The notes beneath the pieces were generated by a model that saw only the letters and a program-made list of their open reading frames with translations, did no database searches and had not been told where the DNA came from. This document shows, one piece after another, positions 1 through 15,964 of a stretch of 64,000 nt of DNA. Each line of letters opens with the position of its first letter. The stretch's first letter is position 1. Made by a program: the position numbers and the translations under genes. Source of the stretch: Cacajao melanocephalus (taxonomy: Eukaryota; Chordata; Mammalia; Primates; Pitheciidae); assembly GCA_963573385.1 (NCBI GenBank), contig CAUYLG010047075.1, forward strand, positions 1-64,000, in the 5' to 3' direction.

Positions 1-322
<322 letters not shown>

Positions 323-525
323 CTGGGTTACTTCTTAAAGAATTGGATGTGTAAAAGTTTTGCTTCTGAGCTTACACGTCTTGGTCTGCTGTGAAGAAAC
401 AGCACACAAGTGTAGGCCTGTATAGGAACATCATGGTATGCGCCACAAATGCCTGCGACGTTTAAATATCAGTTATACTTTCAAACACCTGGGGAAACAA
501 AAAGTGCATGAATAAATAAGAAAGA

Positions 526-1388
<863 letters not shown>

Positions 1389-1639
1389 AGCCACCCTGCG
1401 GCCAGTGCCCAGAGGCCGTCTTCTGGCATACTGGCTGCAGTGGTGCCTCGGTCAGCCTGGGAGCCTGCAGGATCTCTGCCGTCTTGGGCGTGGCCCTGGC
1501 CCTGCCAGCTGGAGCAGTTTCAGCTTTGTCCGTGGTGAAGTGTCCACGTGCATCTGCCCAAGGCTGCCACACTTTATTCCAAAGACAAACACAGGATGTG
1601 CTGCTCAGCCTTTCAACATCTGATATAGCTACATTCTTT

Positions 1640-2226
<587 letters not shown>

Positions 2227-2599
2227 ATGCGTACTTCTGTAGTTTGTTGTGGGCTACATACTCTTCCCTTCCATCATTGATGAGAAATTTGCTAAAAAGC
2301 TTAGGAACTAAGACCAGTAAGACAGTGGCATGGTTTCCTCCTTGGTTTAGAAGACTTTTATTCCATCTGCTTGTTAATTAGACTCTGACATGAGGAGTAC
2401 ACATACGTAGGTGACACTTTACCCTACAGCAGGTGGTACTATGCAGTCTTGAAGGGTGAGAGGCCTGGGGGTGCTTTGTTCTGAAGAGACTAGGGGACGC
2501 GTCATAGCCACCTTCAAACACAATTGTGGCCCATGGTGCAGTGGAGAGGCTGGGGGACATTAGGAAGGAATAGGTCAAAGACACCATAAAGAACTTTCC

Positions 2600-3146
<547 letters not shown>

Positions 3147-3859
3147 AGGGAATGTTCCAACTTTGAGTTATCCCTCAGCAGAATGAGTCGGACAGGCTGG
3201 GGCTGGAATTGTTCCTGGTGACAGCATCCATTAGGAGCCTGCAGAATCCAATAGAACAGGAGGGTGCTCCAGAGCCAACAAACACATAGGGTTTTTGGAA
3301 AAAAAAAAAGAAAGAAAGAAAACAGGAGGGTGCTCATGCTCAGGGCACCGGTAATAGGAGGGGACCAGAGTGGGGCTGACCAAGCCAGGAGGGGACACCA
3401 GGGGTCATGGGGCCATGCATGCTGGGTGGGAACATTGGGATGTGGTGCCTGGTGGGGGAGGGGCCCAGGTGGGGTACAAGCCCTGCACTTGCATCGAAGT
3501 GAGGTTTGCAGTTGCTCAGACTGCACAGAGCCTGGCCCCTCGTGACCTGGCTGCTGGGCACCGTGGCCCCTAGGAGAGACCACCCCATGAGCTGCAAGAG
3601 CTGGGTGTGGAGCTGGATGGGATGGGCCTTCTCTGTGAAAATGCAAGGAAGGTGAGACTGTGCACTTGCACACACGGATGCTCACTGTCAGCCAGCCGGA
3701 CAAACACCGCAACAAACAAACACAGTGGGAGATCGGGTTAGGCTAGAGCAGGGGTGGACGTGGCCGCCTTCCCAGGACTTCTTGAAGGTGTGGGTCTGTC
3801 TGCATTTACCTTTGAATCATGTGGATGTGCTGGCAGCTTCAGAAGTTAACCATCACTGG

Positions 3860-4150
3860 GGCCAGGCACAGTGGCTCATCCCTGTAATCCTAGCACTTTG
3901 GGAGGCTGAGGCGAGTGGATCACTTGAGGTCAGGAGTTTGAGACCAGCCTGGCCAACGCGGTGAAACTCCATCTCTACTTAGAAATACAAAAATGAGCCA
4001 GGCTTGGTGGCACGTGTCTGTAATCCCAGCTTCTTGCAAGGCTGAGGCAGGAGAATCGATTGAACCCAGGAGGCAGAGGTTGCAGTGAGCTGGGATCACT
4101 GAGCTGCACTGCAGCCTGGGGCAACAGAGCGAGATTCCATCTGAAAAAAA
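3860..4150 (+). mobile_element. Alu
   Basis: Sense, near full length, short A tail. Confidence 0.93.
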
Positions 4151-5438
4151 TCCATCATTGGCTGTCACAGAAACTGAAAGGACCCTACCTTGTGGCTGTC
4201 CACACCTCCTGGAGTCCCGAGAGCGGCTGGCGTGTTGTGTGTGTTTCACAGGCTGTCGCCAGGTGGTAGCCAGCGTGTCCCAGGAGTGGATGACAGGGTG
4301 GGGAGGCCAGGGAAGCACTGGGGCTGCCTTGGCTGCGTTCTCGTCTTGATCACTGTGTTTTTATGTGATGGCTTTGAGCTGCCCGTTCACTTATTCCTTG
4401 TGGCCGATTGTGACCGCATCGTGCTCCTTCTGAGCAAGCAGAGGGCACATGCTGGCCTCTTGTTTCACAGATGCGCCAGGCTGCCCAGCACCTTCTCACA
4501 GACTCCCTGCAGAATGCTGGAGGGTTCTGAAAGAGAGAAAGAAAAGGAAGAACCATGGAGTATTTGCTGGTTGCAGAGGAAAGGCCCCGTATCTGCCCGC
4601 CCCATTGCTTTCCTGTCAAGAGCACAGCCCGGGCTCTCCCTGGCTCTGCCAGTTTCATGAAACACATCTGAAAACAGCGAAGGTCTTTTCCATAGCCTTT
4701 GTGCCCCCTTTCCCTGCACAGTTATCTCAGCAGCCCCCTTTCTCCAGGGATAGGGCGGCTGCAGCCTGTTCACACTGGACTGCCTAAACACCCACTAGGG
4801 TGTGAGAGCCAGGCCTGGTCCCTGCGCACTGGGGCTGTGTGTTCTGAGCTGTCACTCGCACAGTTGTTGCATGCCTGCTGTGTGCCAGGGCAAAGCTGGC
4901 CCATTTCCTACAAACTGGCTCCTTAATTATATAAAGAATAAAGTGAGCTATAAAACATGAGAATATGCAGGCTGACCCCCAGAAACCTGACACCGCTGAG
5001 AAACCCCCTATGTCAGATGGCTTTCGTAGGGGCAGGATCGAGAACAGTGACCTTAAGTCTTCTCACGTGATGATGACAGCTTGTTTGCCAGCTGTCGCTA
5101 GAACCGGCCCTGGATTTTGAGGGAGGTGTGAAAGTTCAGGACTCAAGGGATTTCCTGGATGAAGAATAACTGGGAAGGCTCAAGCAGGTTTCTCCAAAGC
5201 TCTCACCTTAGGGAGGAGCTCAGCCTGGAATAAGAGCGGGTGTTTTGTCATCTCATCTAACTACAGGTTGAGTTACCCTGATGGGTTTTTTAGTCATTCC
5301 AATGTTCATTATCTCAATAAAGCTGTTATTTTTAAAAATACATTACTAGATTCCAGTTTTAAAATACTTAAATTTTACAGCTTCTGAAAAAGGAAAGTTA
5401 TTTCCAACCAGAAAAGTAAAATAGGAAAATTGACTTTG

Positions 5439-5721
5439 CACCAAGCATGGTGGCTTACGCCTGTAATCCCAGCACTTTGGAAGGCCAGTGCAGCAGGATT
5501 GCTTGAGGTTAGCCTGGGAAACCTAAGGACACCCTGTCTCTACAAAAAGATTTAAAAATTATCTGGGCATGCTGGCACACACCTGTAGTCCTAGCTGCTC
5601 GGGAGGCTGAAGTCAGAGGATCACTTGAGCCAGGGAGATTGAGGCTGCAGTGAGCTTTGATGGCACCACTGCACTCCAGCCTGGGTGACAGAGCGAGGGC
5701 CTGTCTCTGAAAAAAAAAAAA
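5439..5721 (+). mobile_element. Alu
   Basis: Sense, diverged, 12-A tail. Confidence 0.92.
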
Positions 5722-5771
5722 GAGAATTACATCTGCAAAGACTCTATGCCCAGATAAGGTCCCATTCACAG

Positions 5772-5876
5772 GCACTTGGTTTACTTGAGCCCAAGAGGTG
5801 GAGGCGGAGGCTGCAGGGAGCCGAGATTGCCCCACTGCACTCCACCTGGCAACAGAGTGAGTTATTAATAATAATA
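5772..5876 (+). mobile_element. Alu right-arm fragment
   Basis: Sense fragment (cttgagcccaagaggtgg to caacagagtgag) with an ataata tail. Its 3' flank is repeated after the Alu that ends at 7472. Confidence 0.85.
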
Positions 5877-6223
5877 ACTTGGCTTTTATCAGTTCTTTCT
5901 GAAGCCTTTGACTGGGTCCTTCCAGGACTTCAGCATCTCCCTGGGGAGCAGTTCCGCCCACAACGCTGGCATTCGTCTCTGTCTTAGTCATCGCGTTAAC
6001 AGTTTCATTTCTTAGCCTTCCATTTGTATTTCTGTAAGATAAGAAAAAGGTGTAGTTTCGTGTTTGAATTGTTGTGAGAAAGTGCACATGCCGAAGCCAC
6101 AGATTTGGTTTTAGAATTCCAGAGTTACCATGTCGTGAGCCGCTCACAGAATGCGCTCCCTTAGCCTGGGCGGCTCCCTTGGTCCGCGCAGAAAGTCATC
6201 TCCGTGTCTCCTCCTCCCTCCAG

Positions 6224-6343
6224 GAAACTCTCAGTACAGCCAGCAGCAGGCTGGGTACCAGCAGGGCACCGCGCAGCAGCAGGCCTACTCCCAGCAGCAG
6301 TACCCCAGCCAGCAGAGCTACCCCGGGCAGCAGCAGGGCTACG
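6224..6343 (+). CDS. SS18L1: SS18L1 antepenultimate exon (Q/Y-rich domain)
   Basis: The 120-bp exon is bounded by acceptor cctccctccag (ends 6223) and donor gtaagc (from 6344). It is phase 1 on both sides, so it is symmetric and could be skipped without a frameshift. It encodes about 40 residues of QQQ, YSQQQ and YPGQQQGY motifs, the low-complexity prion-like activation region. It starts GNSQYS and ends QQGYG, as in SS18L1. Confidence 0.95.
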
Positions 6344-6844
6344 GTAAGCGGGGGCATGTTCCTCAGGGCCCCCCAACGCCCACCCTCAGCGCACACCGGC
6401 ATGCGCAGCAACCCTGGCACGCAGGCAGATGTGTAATCAGCTTCTTATTTTGAATAGCTTTAGGTTTCCAGAAAAGTTGGAAACATCCATGCATGTTGGC
6501 CTGAAACACTGTAACTTAAATGTCAACATAAATTCATTGCCCCCGCGGCCTGTGAGGGAGCCAGTGTCCTGTCCGTCCACCACCTGCATGCCTCATGCCC
6601 AGCTTCGACCTCTTTGACAGAGCAGGTCGAAGCTTGTGGGTCTCGGCCTTCACTGCAGCTTAGAATCAACCAGGAAGCTTCTGAAAAATAAGGTCTGGGA
6701 CTGCCCCAGATCAGTCTGAGCAAAATCTCAGTTCTCAGGGTGAGCCCCACATAACATGACTTCTTATGAGACTTATGCATGATTCTGCTGTGGTGAGGAA
6801 GGAGAAGGCTGTTAACGGTTGCTCACCCTTTAGGGCCATTGCTA

Positions 6845-7539
<695 letters not shown>

Positions 7540-7843
7540 TCACCTGCCTGCAGGTTTTCCATAGCTCCTATGATAGTTAAATTACAGCAGCCAGTGTGAC
7601 TGGTGCCAGCGGGTTCTGGAGGGCTCTCCTGCTCTCCCACCTTTGGGTAGCAGCAGCTCAGTGGTGATGGGGAGAGGCCATCAGTGCCCCCATACTGGTG
7701 GCAGGCCTGGGGCACAGGACTGGAGGGGCTGGTGAGTTGGTTGCATGGTACTCTCGCCATGCAGTTAACGTGGAGCTCCTGCGGGTGCAGAAAGACGGAT
7801 GTGCCCGTTTTGGCCGGCCTCACGATTTCTGCTGTTTTCTCAG

Positions 7844-7971
7844 GGCCTGCCCAGGGAGCCCCCTCGCAGTACCCCGGCTACCAGCAAGGCCAAGGCCAGC
7901 AGTACGGAAGCTACAGAGCACCGCAGACAGCGCCCTCTGCCCAGCAGCAGCGGCCCTACGGCTATGAGCAG
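7844..7971 (+). CDS. SS18L1: SS18L1 penultimate exon, followed by a GC donor
   Basis: The 128-bp exon follows acceptor ctgttttctcag (ends 7843). It begins with the last two bases of a Gly codon and encodes PAQGAPSQYPGYQ through RPYGYEQ. The reading needs the exon to end at cag (7969-7971), because the next coding residue of the family is the G of GQYGNYQQ in the last exon. The bases after it are gcaagc, so the donor is GC instead of GT. If the intron is retained the frame stays open for 28 more codons to a stop at 8056-8058 and replaces the conserved C-terminus. Confidence 0.93.
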
Positions 7972-9490
7972 GCAAGCTTTTTGGATGTTAACAGATGTGC
8001 CCGTCCGCCTTGCCTATCGAGACTTAATGAAGATTTCTCTTATGGCCATGAGGAATAATGAGCTAGAAGTAACTGGCTTCCAGGGTTCCTTCCAGAATGT
8101 TAAGTCTCTGAGCCTGTAAGGTTTTTCAGAATTCCTTCTGTGTACACGCTCACCTCAGTCACGCAGCAGCTTTTTATACCCTAAACTCACCATTACATCT
8201 GCATGCCTGGTTCTCCCATTCATTCCTTCACTCTGCCCACGTTTGTTGCATACTGGGCACGCGGCAGGTCTCTGCTGGGTGCCAGGCATGTGGCCATGAC
8301 ATGAACCCTGCGCTTTTAGAGTTTACGTCTTGCTCCAGAGACCGTCACTCGTCCCACAGGGCCAGACCTTGCTGAGCACGGAGCGGGGAGCCCCTAGTGG
8401 AGCTCGCCTTTCGGGTGGGGGCGCAGGCGGCGCATGTGGCCAGTGTGGACAATTCCAGAAGGAAGACACAGTGGGGAGTGGCGGGCAGCTGCAGGCTCAA
8501 CCCAGGGAAGGCGGAGCCCTTTCTGTCCAAGGACAGCGAGCAGGGCTTTGAAAGAGCTGAGGAAAGAGCACCTTGGAAGCTAGAAGAGTGGGAGCTCCCG
8601 GGACAGTGAGGAGGCCAGCGTGGGGGCCCCCATAAAGGAGGCATCACTGTCACTCTGAGTGGGACGGGGCCACTAGAGGAGGACAGTGTCTGTGTGGTGG
8701 GAGCACTGCGGGGGCAAGGGTCTCCCAGAGGAGAATGAGCCAGGCACGGGAAGGGGCGTGCCAAGGTCCTGAGGCACCAGCTGGTTTGTCCCAGTGAAGG
8801 CAGCACAAAGGAGGCTCGGTGGCTGGAGCACGGGGCATACGAAGGAGAATGATCTTGGACAGTTTTTGGAGCCTGCTCTGAGAGAGCCCTTCGCAGGAAG
8901 TGGTGACTCTGTGTTGGTGACTCTGTGTTCGTGACTCTGTGCTAGCTTGGAGGTGTTAGGGACAGTTTACAACGCTGATAAAATTTCAAAGCACTCCATC
9001 GATCAAGGTTGTTTTTCTCAGGGAATCGGGTGGGTAAGGGGCCGAGTACTGTTTTTTAAATGCTTCTTGGTCTGCTCCCTCAGGAAGGCAAAGGGGCACC
9101 AGTTACATGAAGAGAAGCCTAAAGATCGTGTAACACATGCCCCTTCCAGGGCGCAGTACTGGAAGGGCACGCCCAGTAGGCAGTTTCACAGACGTCAGGC
9201 GTGCTCCTGGTGTGCTCTCTGGACAGTGAGGCCCCTGAAGCCAGTGCCAGGGGCTGCCTCTACCCAGTGCGTGCTGGGTGCTGGTCAGCGGGGAACAGCC
9301 ACGCTCTCTCTAGGGGCATCATGCTGGAGTCTGGAAGGACAGCCGTCTGCGTCTTCATGTTAAGTTAGAATCTGAGTGATTCTGATGAGACGCTATACCT
9401 CCTTCATGCAGTCCTGAAAATAATTTCTTTGGATATTGTGAAATAAGTCCTAACTTAATTATAGACTGAACCAGAGCACATACAACTTTA

Positions 9491-9812
<322 letters not shown>

Positions 9813-9813
9813 A

Positions 9814-10103
9814 AGGCCAGGTGTGGTAGCTCATGCCTGTAATCCCAACGCTGGGAGGCCAAGGCAGGTGGATCACCAGCAGGCAGGAGTTCAAGACCAG
9901 CCTGGCCAACATGGTGAAACCCCATCTCTTCTAAAAATATAAAAATTAGCAGGGTGCCTGTAAGCCCAGCTACTCAGGAAACTGAGGTGGGAGAATCTCT
10001 TGAACCCAGAAGTTGGAGATTGCAGTGAGCCGAGATTGCACCACTGCACTCCAGCCTGGGTGACAGAGCAAAACTCTGTCTCAAAAACAAAAACAAAAAA
10101 AAA
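9814..10103 (+). mobile_element. Alu
   Basis: Sense, adjoining the previous copy, with an aaaac-type tail. Confidence 0.93.
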
Positions 10104-10851
10104 GAGAGACACAAAGCAACGGAGAAGATAGAGATTTTCACATTTGGGGGAATATTTTCATCTGACTGCAAAATATTCATGTAACATAGTCTTTTGTCAG
10201 AATCAAGTGTAACTGTGGCCGTGGTGTTTCGGCACAGCACTGCAGCTGCTGGCCGTCTCCTGGGGGCCCTTGTGCCCACCGTGTTATGTTTGCAGCACCC
10301 TTGGCCTCCACCCACAATGCCAGTAGCACGCACATCGCCCAGTCTGACAAAGTGTCTCCACACATTGCCGGATGTCCCTGGGGCACGCGGAAGAGTGTGC
10401 TGAAGCTTCGGGGTTGCCGGCGGGTTCCCAGGGCTCAGGGGCTGCTGTACCCTCACCTGAGCAGCTCTAGATTGGAGGCTTTCTGTCTTAGCCAGTGGTG
10501 CAGGGGCAGAAAGACATTGGAACGGACTCCCGCTGACTAGGGTCCTCACGGCCGCTCTGAATGAGAATGTGGCAGCATGTGTTCCACTAGGAACGTGATG
10601 TCTGGATTCTTGGTCAGGCCAGGACGGCTTTCCTGCCTCCCCATCCTCCCTCACTGTGGGCACTCAGGAAATCTGATCGTTAACTAGCTGGGGGCACATG
10701 GAGAATCAGGCGTGTAAACCACGATTCGTGCCTTTCTCCATGGCAGTCTCCTGAGTGGCTTTCATCACAGGTCTGGTGCTCCATTTGGCTCCTAAGTAAT
10801 TCTCGGTCTTGCGGCCTTGCGGGCCATGGGCTCTCTAGTTCTCTCTTCGTG

Positions 10852-11125
<274 letters not shown>

Positions 11126-11290
11126 TTGGATTGCTGGTGTGAGCCACTGTGCGTGGCCTTTTTTTGTTTTTGTTGTTTTTTTAAGACAGAGTGTCAGTCT
11201 GTTGCCCAGGCTGGAGTGCACTGGCATGAACACGGCTCACTGCAGCCTCAGTCTCCTGGGCATGCGCCACAACATGCGGCTCATCTTACT
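11126..11290 (-). mobile_element. Alu pieces
   Basis: A short antisense head piece (11126-11158) and a truncated antisense left-tail piece (11159-11290). Confidence 0.8.
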
Positions 11291-11914
11291 TTTTTTCCCC
11301 CCTTTTTTTTGAGACAAAGTCTCATTCTGTCACCCAGGCTGGAGTGCAGTGGCGCAATCTCGGCTCACTGCAACCTCTGCCTCCTGGGTTCAAGCAATGC
11401 TTCTGCCCCAGCCTCCTGAGTAGCTGAGATTACAGGCGCATGCCACCACACCTGGCTAATTTTTTTTTCTTTTTTGAGGCAGTGTCCCACTCTGTCACCC
11501 AGACTGGAATACAGTGACATGATCTCAGCTAACTGCAACCTCCACCTCCCGGGCTCTAGCGATTCTCCTGCCTCAGCCTCCTGAGTAGCTGGGATTACAG
11601 ATGTGCACCAGTACTGCCCAGCTAATTTTTTTGTTGTTGTTGTTGTATTTTTAGTAGAGATGGGGTTTCACCATGTTGGCCAGGCTGGTCTTGAACTCCT
11701 GATCTCAAATGATCCAGCCGCCTCAGCCTCCCAAAGTGCTGGGATTACAGGTGTGAGCTACTGCACCCAGTAGAGGCTAATTTTTTCTATTTTTTTGTAG
11801 AGATGGGGTCTTGCTGTATTGCCCAGGCTGGTCTCAAACTCCTGGGTTCAAGCAGTCGTCCTACCTCGGCCTCCCACATTGCTGGGATCACAGGCGTGGG
11901 CCACTGCACCCAGC
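11291..11914 (-). mobile_element. Alu split by a second Alu
   Basis: Antisense Alu in two pieces, 11291-11460 and 11776-11914. The inserted antisense Alu lies at 11461-11775, with ggctaattttttt at both junctions as a likely target duplication. Confidence 0.85.
11461..11775 (-). mobile_element. Alu inserted in an Alu
   Basis: Full-length antisense Alu nested in the element above; contains a ttgttgttgttg stretch. Confidence 0.9.
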
Positions 11915-11924
11915 CTTCAGATTT

Positions 11925-12128
11925 TTTTTTAATTTTTTTGAAACAGGGTCTCACCCAGACTAGAGTACAGTGGGGCAGTCGTGGCTTACTGCAGCCTTGA
12001 CCTCCTGGGCTCAAGCGATCCTCCCGCCTCACCTTCCAGGTAGCTAGGACTATTGGCATACACCACCACACCTGGCTAATTTTTGGATTTTTGTAGAGAT
12101 GGAGTCTTGCTATATTGCCCAGGCTGGA
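11925..12128 (-). mobile_element. Alu, truncated
   Basis: Antisense diverged Alu ending in ttgcccaggctgg, about 390 bases before the SS18L1 last exon. Confidence 0.87.
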
Positions 12129-12516
12129 TCTTCGATTTTTTTATACATCAAAGCCAGTGATCCCTGCTCCCATTTTCTTACTTTAGCAGGCTGGGGGCTT
12201 CCAGGGGGGCCCACTTGGAGGAGAGCCTGCCTGCATAGCAGGTCCAGGATAAGGGTCTGATGCCAGGCACCTGGCATAGACCCAGCCGCAGCGATCCCCG
12301 TGTATGACGGAACGAACAAGCCGTTGGCCCTCACTACCTTGTTAGCCACAGGCTTGGCCGGTGGCTTCTGGAAAGCCGTGTGCTGCCCCCCAAAGATGTG
12401 GGCAGAGGCTGTTTGCTTACCATTGTCCCTCCTGTCCCCGTCCCAGCTGGGGGGGACGTCTGTCTTCCTTTTACTCATTACTACAGGGGTGTAATCTGTG
12501 TCTTGATCTCTTTTAG

Positions 12517-12543
12517 GGCCAGTATGGAAATTACCAGCAGTAA
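12517..12543 (+). CDS. SS18L1: SS18L1 last coding segment (GQYGNYQQ, stop)
   Basis: After acceptor atctcttttag (ends 12516) come eight codons, GQYGNYQQ, and the stop taa at 12541-12543. The segment is too short to be found by ORF length and was identified by joining it to the preceding exon. The extreme C-terminus of CREST is known to matter for its co-activator function, and a human ALS-linked nonsense change at Q388 removes this tail. Confidence 0.95.
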   Translation, partial: GQYGNYQQ

Positions 12544-13239
12544 GGGACACATGGCTGGAGCCCTGTGGTAGCGTGTTCATCCAGGGGCCGGATGGGCTGG
12601 CGGCAGCTCTGGTGAATTGTGACATGTTGGTTACCCTTTCGCCCAGTGCCACGTCTGCATGTGAAACGTGCTCATTTCATGCTGGGTATGACACCGAGCG
12701 CGCACCGCTGGCGCAAGACCGCGCTTGGTGGTGTGATACTTTTGGTGCTGTGTATAGTATTGTATGTCGGTACATGGAGAGGTATCCTTTTTTGTCCCCC
12801 TGCCCCCGGCTCAATGTTTCTAGCTACTTTGGGGGTCATTTTGTCATCAGAGCATTTCTGTGCCCAGGGATGGGACAGATCTCAAAGACACCACAGTCCA
12901 CCTGTTCCCATCAACAGACCTTAGGTCTCATCTGTCTCCTCATACAGTTGTAACGTGGGCTGTCAACTTTTCTTTAACTGGCTACACCACAGCTAGACAC
13001 ACATGCAGCCCCTGGAGAGCAGCCTCTTCCTGTGCCTCGATGGGTGGGTGGGAGGGCGTCTTCTGTGTGTTGGGTCAGTTTCTGTCATGTAACGAAAAGA
13101 AGAAACATCTCCCACGGGAGAGGCCACAGATGGCCACTTCCAGAGCTTGCTCATGGCCTGTCTCTCACCTATTCTGTTTATCCAAAAAGATATATGTTTT
13201 TGTATTAAAAGGTAAGCAGGGATCAATGACTGTATTCCA

Positions 13240-13245
13240 AATAAA
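13240..13245 (+). terminator. proximal poly(A) signal AATAAA, SS18L1
   Basis: AATAAA about 700 bases after the SS18L1 stop. It would give a short 3'UTR form. Usage cannot be judged from sequence alone. Confidence 0.4.
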
Positions 13246-13590
13246 CATGAATCCCTAAGGTCCTGGGCGAATCGCCTGATCCAGGGCGAGCAGTATTGCT
13301 GAAGGAAAGAGGGGCAGCTCTCTGGGAATGGGCCGTCAGAGGTTACTCTGGCTTTGACCCTTGTTTAGCTGATGGTCATTTCTGGGATTGGAATATTTAA
13401 TATGCCCAATGCTAAATTGATAGGTAATTTAAAATATTGACACCAAATTTTCCAAACAGTTGGCAAGTTGTTTATTTTATATTATTTCTTCCAGGACCTA
13501 CTTGCTCAGATCTCCAAGCAAGCATTTCTTTTCTTTTAGGGATGTCTGAAAGTCACATCTAGTAACTTTACTGTGTTCTTTCTCATGAAA

Positions 13591-13596
13591 AATAAA
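13591..13596 (+). terminator. second internal poly(A) signal AATAAA, SS18L1
   Basis: AATAAA followed by a T/G-containing stretch (ggttttatatagtg). A possible alternative cleavage site. Confidence 0.35.
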
Positions 13597-15385
13597 GGTT
13601 TTATATAGTGAAACTTAAGTAATTTTTACATTTCTAGGATATTAAATCCCATTTCAATTCTGTGTAAACATTTAAGACAGCACACTTGGAAAAGTATGAT
13701 CAAAGGAAAAAATCCTACGCTGCCATTAATAACTCACATGGACATTTGATTAACCTTTATTTGGAATAATACTCATATTTGCTATGAATCCTTTTAAAAA
13801 AAAATCTTTGGATAAATGCTGGTGAATTTCCAAGAACTACCAAGAAAATACAAAATATATCCAGTGCTTGATATATGAGGCCTACTAATAATGACGTTTC
13901 TCTTTAATTGATGTTTCGTTTTAAAAGTTAAAAGTAGTTCTTCATCCAGAGTTAAGTGCCTCAGAATTTACAAGGCACATATGTGTTTTGCTTGAATTAA
14001 TCCTGACAGCCCCTGTGAGGAAATTTTTTTAGAGATGAAGAACTAAGGCACAGATTAAAGGACTTGGCTGTGTTGAGTGCCAGTCCTGTTATAGGACATT
14101 CTTCCCTCCTCCATGAGACAGGTATCACACAGAAATGGGGATAGCAGTGTTTATTTGTAGGCATAAGGGTTTTTTAAACCCTTAACACTGGTAAGGGCTT
14201 AAAAATAAATGTATATGTTCATATTACTGAAGAGAGTTCTTAATTGCTAATTGTCTAAAGTATTAGCAATTTCAGTTGGGGAGTCTACTCCCTTGATTTT
14301 GTTCATGTCAGTTTTCATAGAACTAATTTGCAAACTCAATCGGGGACTAAAATTTCCCACTGAAAATGTTAAACATTTTAGATAACTGTGAAAATAGTTT
14401 ATTTTTATTCCTTGCCAATCTGGGAATATGCCTTTTGTGTGTGTATGTGTGTTTTTAAGTGCTGTATTAATAATACTTTCTGAAAGAAAAGGACACTTAT
14501 CCCAAAATTTCAGTCTGAAATGTCTTACATTAAGAATATCTTGAATGTTGTGTATATATTTTAAAAAGCACTTTGCAAAATAGTTTGTACATTTATTTCC
14601 TAATTTATACATGATTTTTGGTGTTAATATATTTAATGATTAATAACAGAATGTTTATTTAATGTGTTGTCCATTTTTATGTAATATTGTGGGGGAAAGT
14701 GATGCCAGCAATTCCTTTTCATTAACTTATTATATCTTCTGTCATATGAATGTTGAGAAAAGCTTAGGCTAACATGAATTGTTCGTGAAGTGTGGTGGAT
14801 GGTGCTTTGTTTTTTTCTGACTACTTCTATGGAAGGCCAGTGAAGAAGCAAAGGGAGACGTGAAAACTGATGCTCTTTCTTCTTCCTATTGTTCCCTGAC
14901 ATCCAGCAAATTGTGCATTTGAAAAATGATGGCCACAGTTTTCAGAAGTGCTGACACATTTCATATTGGTATGCAAAAGCTCATCACCCATTAGGGTTTG
15001 TTGTTGAATCAACAATACTTAGCATATTAAAACAGTGCATCAGAACTCATGCCCAGAGTCTTTGTGAATGGGATTAAGGCGGACAAGATCTCCTAAGATC
15101 TGAAAAGAAACCTTAATATGTTCATCTGGTTGGAGTCTACGTGAAGCTCTGATTTTGTCAGGGTTTTCTACATGTAGGGGGCACCCCTTCAACACTGTAC
15201 AGAGTGGAAGACTGTTATCCATTTCCATTAAAAAATGTTTAGCCACTTCATTTCTATTTATTGAACAAGTCAAATCTGTCTGGTTTGTGAGTACAGTACA
15301 TTTAAAAAACATCCTGGATATCGGTTAATTTTTTTTCAGTCGGAGTTTGACGTATAAATTGTTTATGGTTTTGGTGTAATCTCTT

Positions 15386-15391
15386 AATAAA
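15386..15391 (+). terminator. distal poly(A) signal of SS18L1
   Basis: AATAAA followed by ctggttcttc, the last such signal before the CpG island of MTG2. It is the expected end of the longest SS18L1 transcript. Confidence 0.65.
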
Positions 15392-15899
15392 CTGGTTCTT
15401 CAAAAATCATCCTATAAAGTGAGCTTTCACGAAGGTAATGGGATTTTGGTGTGATTTGTTTTACAAACACTTATTACCAGGACCCGGTTGACTGTCACCT
15501 CGGTTCCTGGGCAGAGTCCCCGTGCGTCCGCGCCGGATTTCCCGCGGCCGGAAGGCGGAGCCAGGGGAAGGGCGGTGAGGACGGCGCCCTGGGACCGCCC
15601 TGTGGTCCCCACTGCCTGCTCTGCGTCGCCCCATAGCTTCCTCGGGCAAGAGCGGTGTCCTCGTCAAGGAGACTTCGCAGACGACCACAGCGCCGGACGA
15701 GTCAGAGGAGCTGGGTGGCCCTGGGCACCGGGCGGGGCGGCTGTCCCTGGACGCCGGCGAGAAGCGCGGCTACAGCTGAGCGTTCTGCTGCCCTCCCGCT
15801 ATTCCTCTTGGCGCCCGCTCACCGGCACAAGGTCCCCTCTGGGGTCCGCCAGCCCGTCTTCCGCACCTGCGCACTTGGGAAGCGCGGGGGCAGCCGGAG

Positions 15900-15964
15900 C
15901 CTAGAGGCACCGGAAGGGGTTGGCCGCCTGCGATGACCCGGAAGTGACGTGCTCTCCCGAGCAG
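15900..15964 (+). other. MTG2: MTG2 exon 1 (non-coding), start approximate
   Basis: The donor is cccgagcag|gtgagt, a near-consensus splice site inside the CpG island, and the next acceptor with a matching frame is at the ATG exon 7 kb away. The 5' end is not visible in the sequence; the start given is only an estimate from the ETS-site position. Confidence 0.55.
15938..15950 (+). promoter_or_regulatory. ETS (GABP/NRF-2-like) plus CRE-like site
   Basis: The bases ccggaagtgacgt combine a consensus ETS core CCGGAAGT with an overlapping TGACGT half-CRE. Such sites are common at the start of nuclear genes for mitochondrial proteins. A second ETS-like core (ccggaagg) lies just upstream at about 15910. 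Confidence 0.6.

Larger units (their letters stand above)
12544..15412 (+). other. SS18L1: SS18L1 3'UTR
   Basis: About 2.9 kb of mostly AT-rich sequence without Alus, in contrast to the packed introns before it, which fits a retained 3'UTR. AATAAA signals lie at 13240-13245, 13591-13596 and 15386-15391; the last is followed by an AT-rich stretch and then the MTG2 CpG island, so it is the likely main end. A Pumilio-type motif TGTATATA lies at 14551-14558. Part of 13990-14110 looks like an old antisense MIR. No structured RNA element was recognised. Confidence 0.8.
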
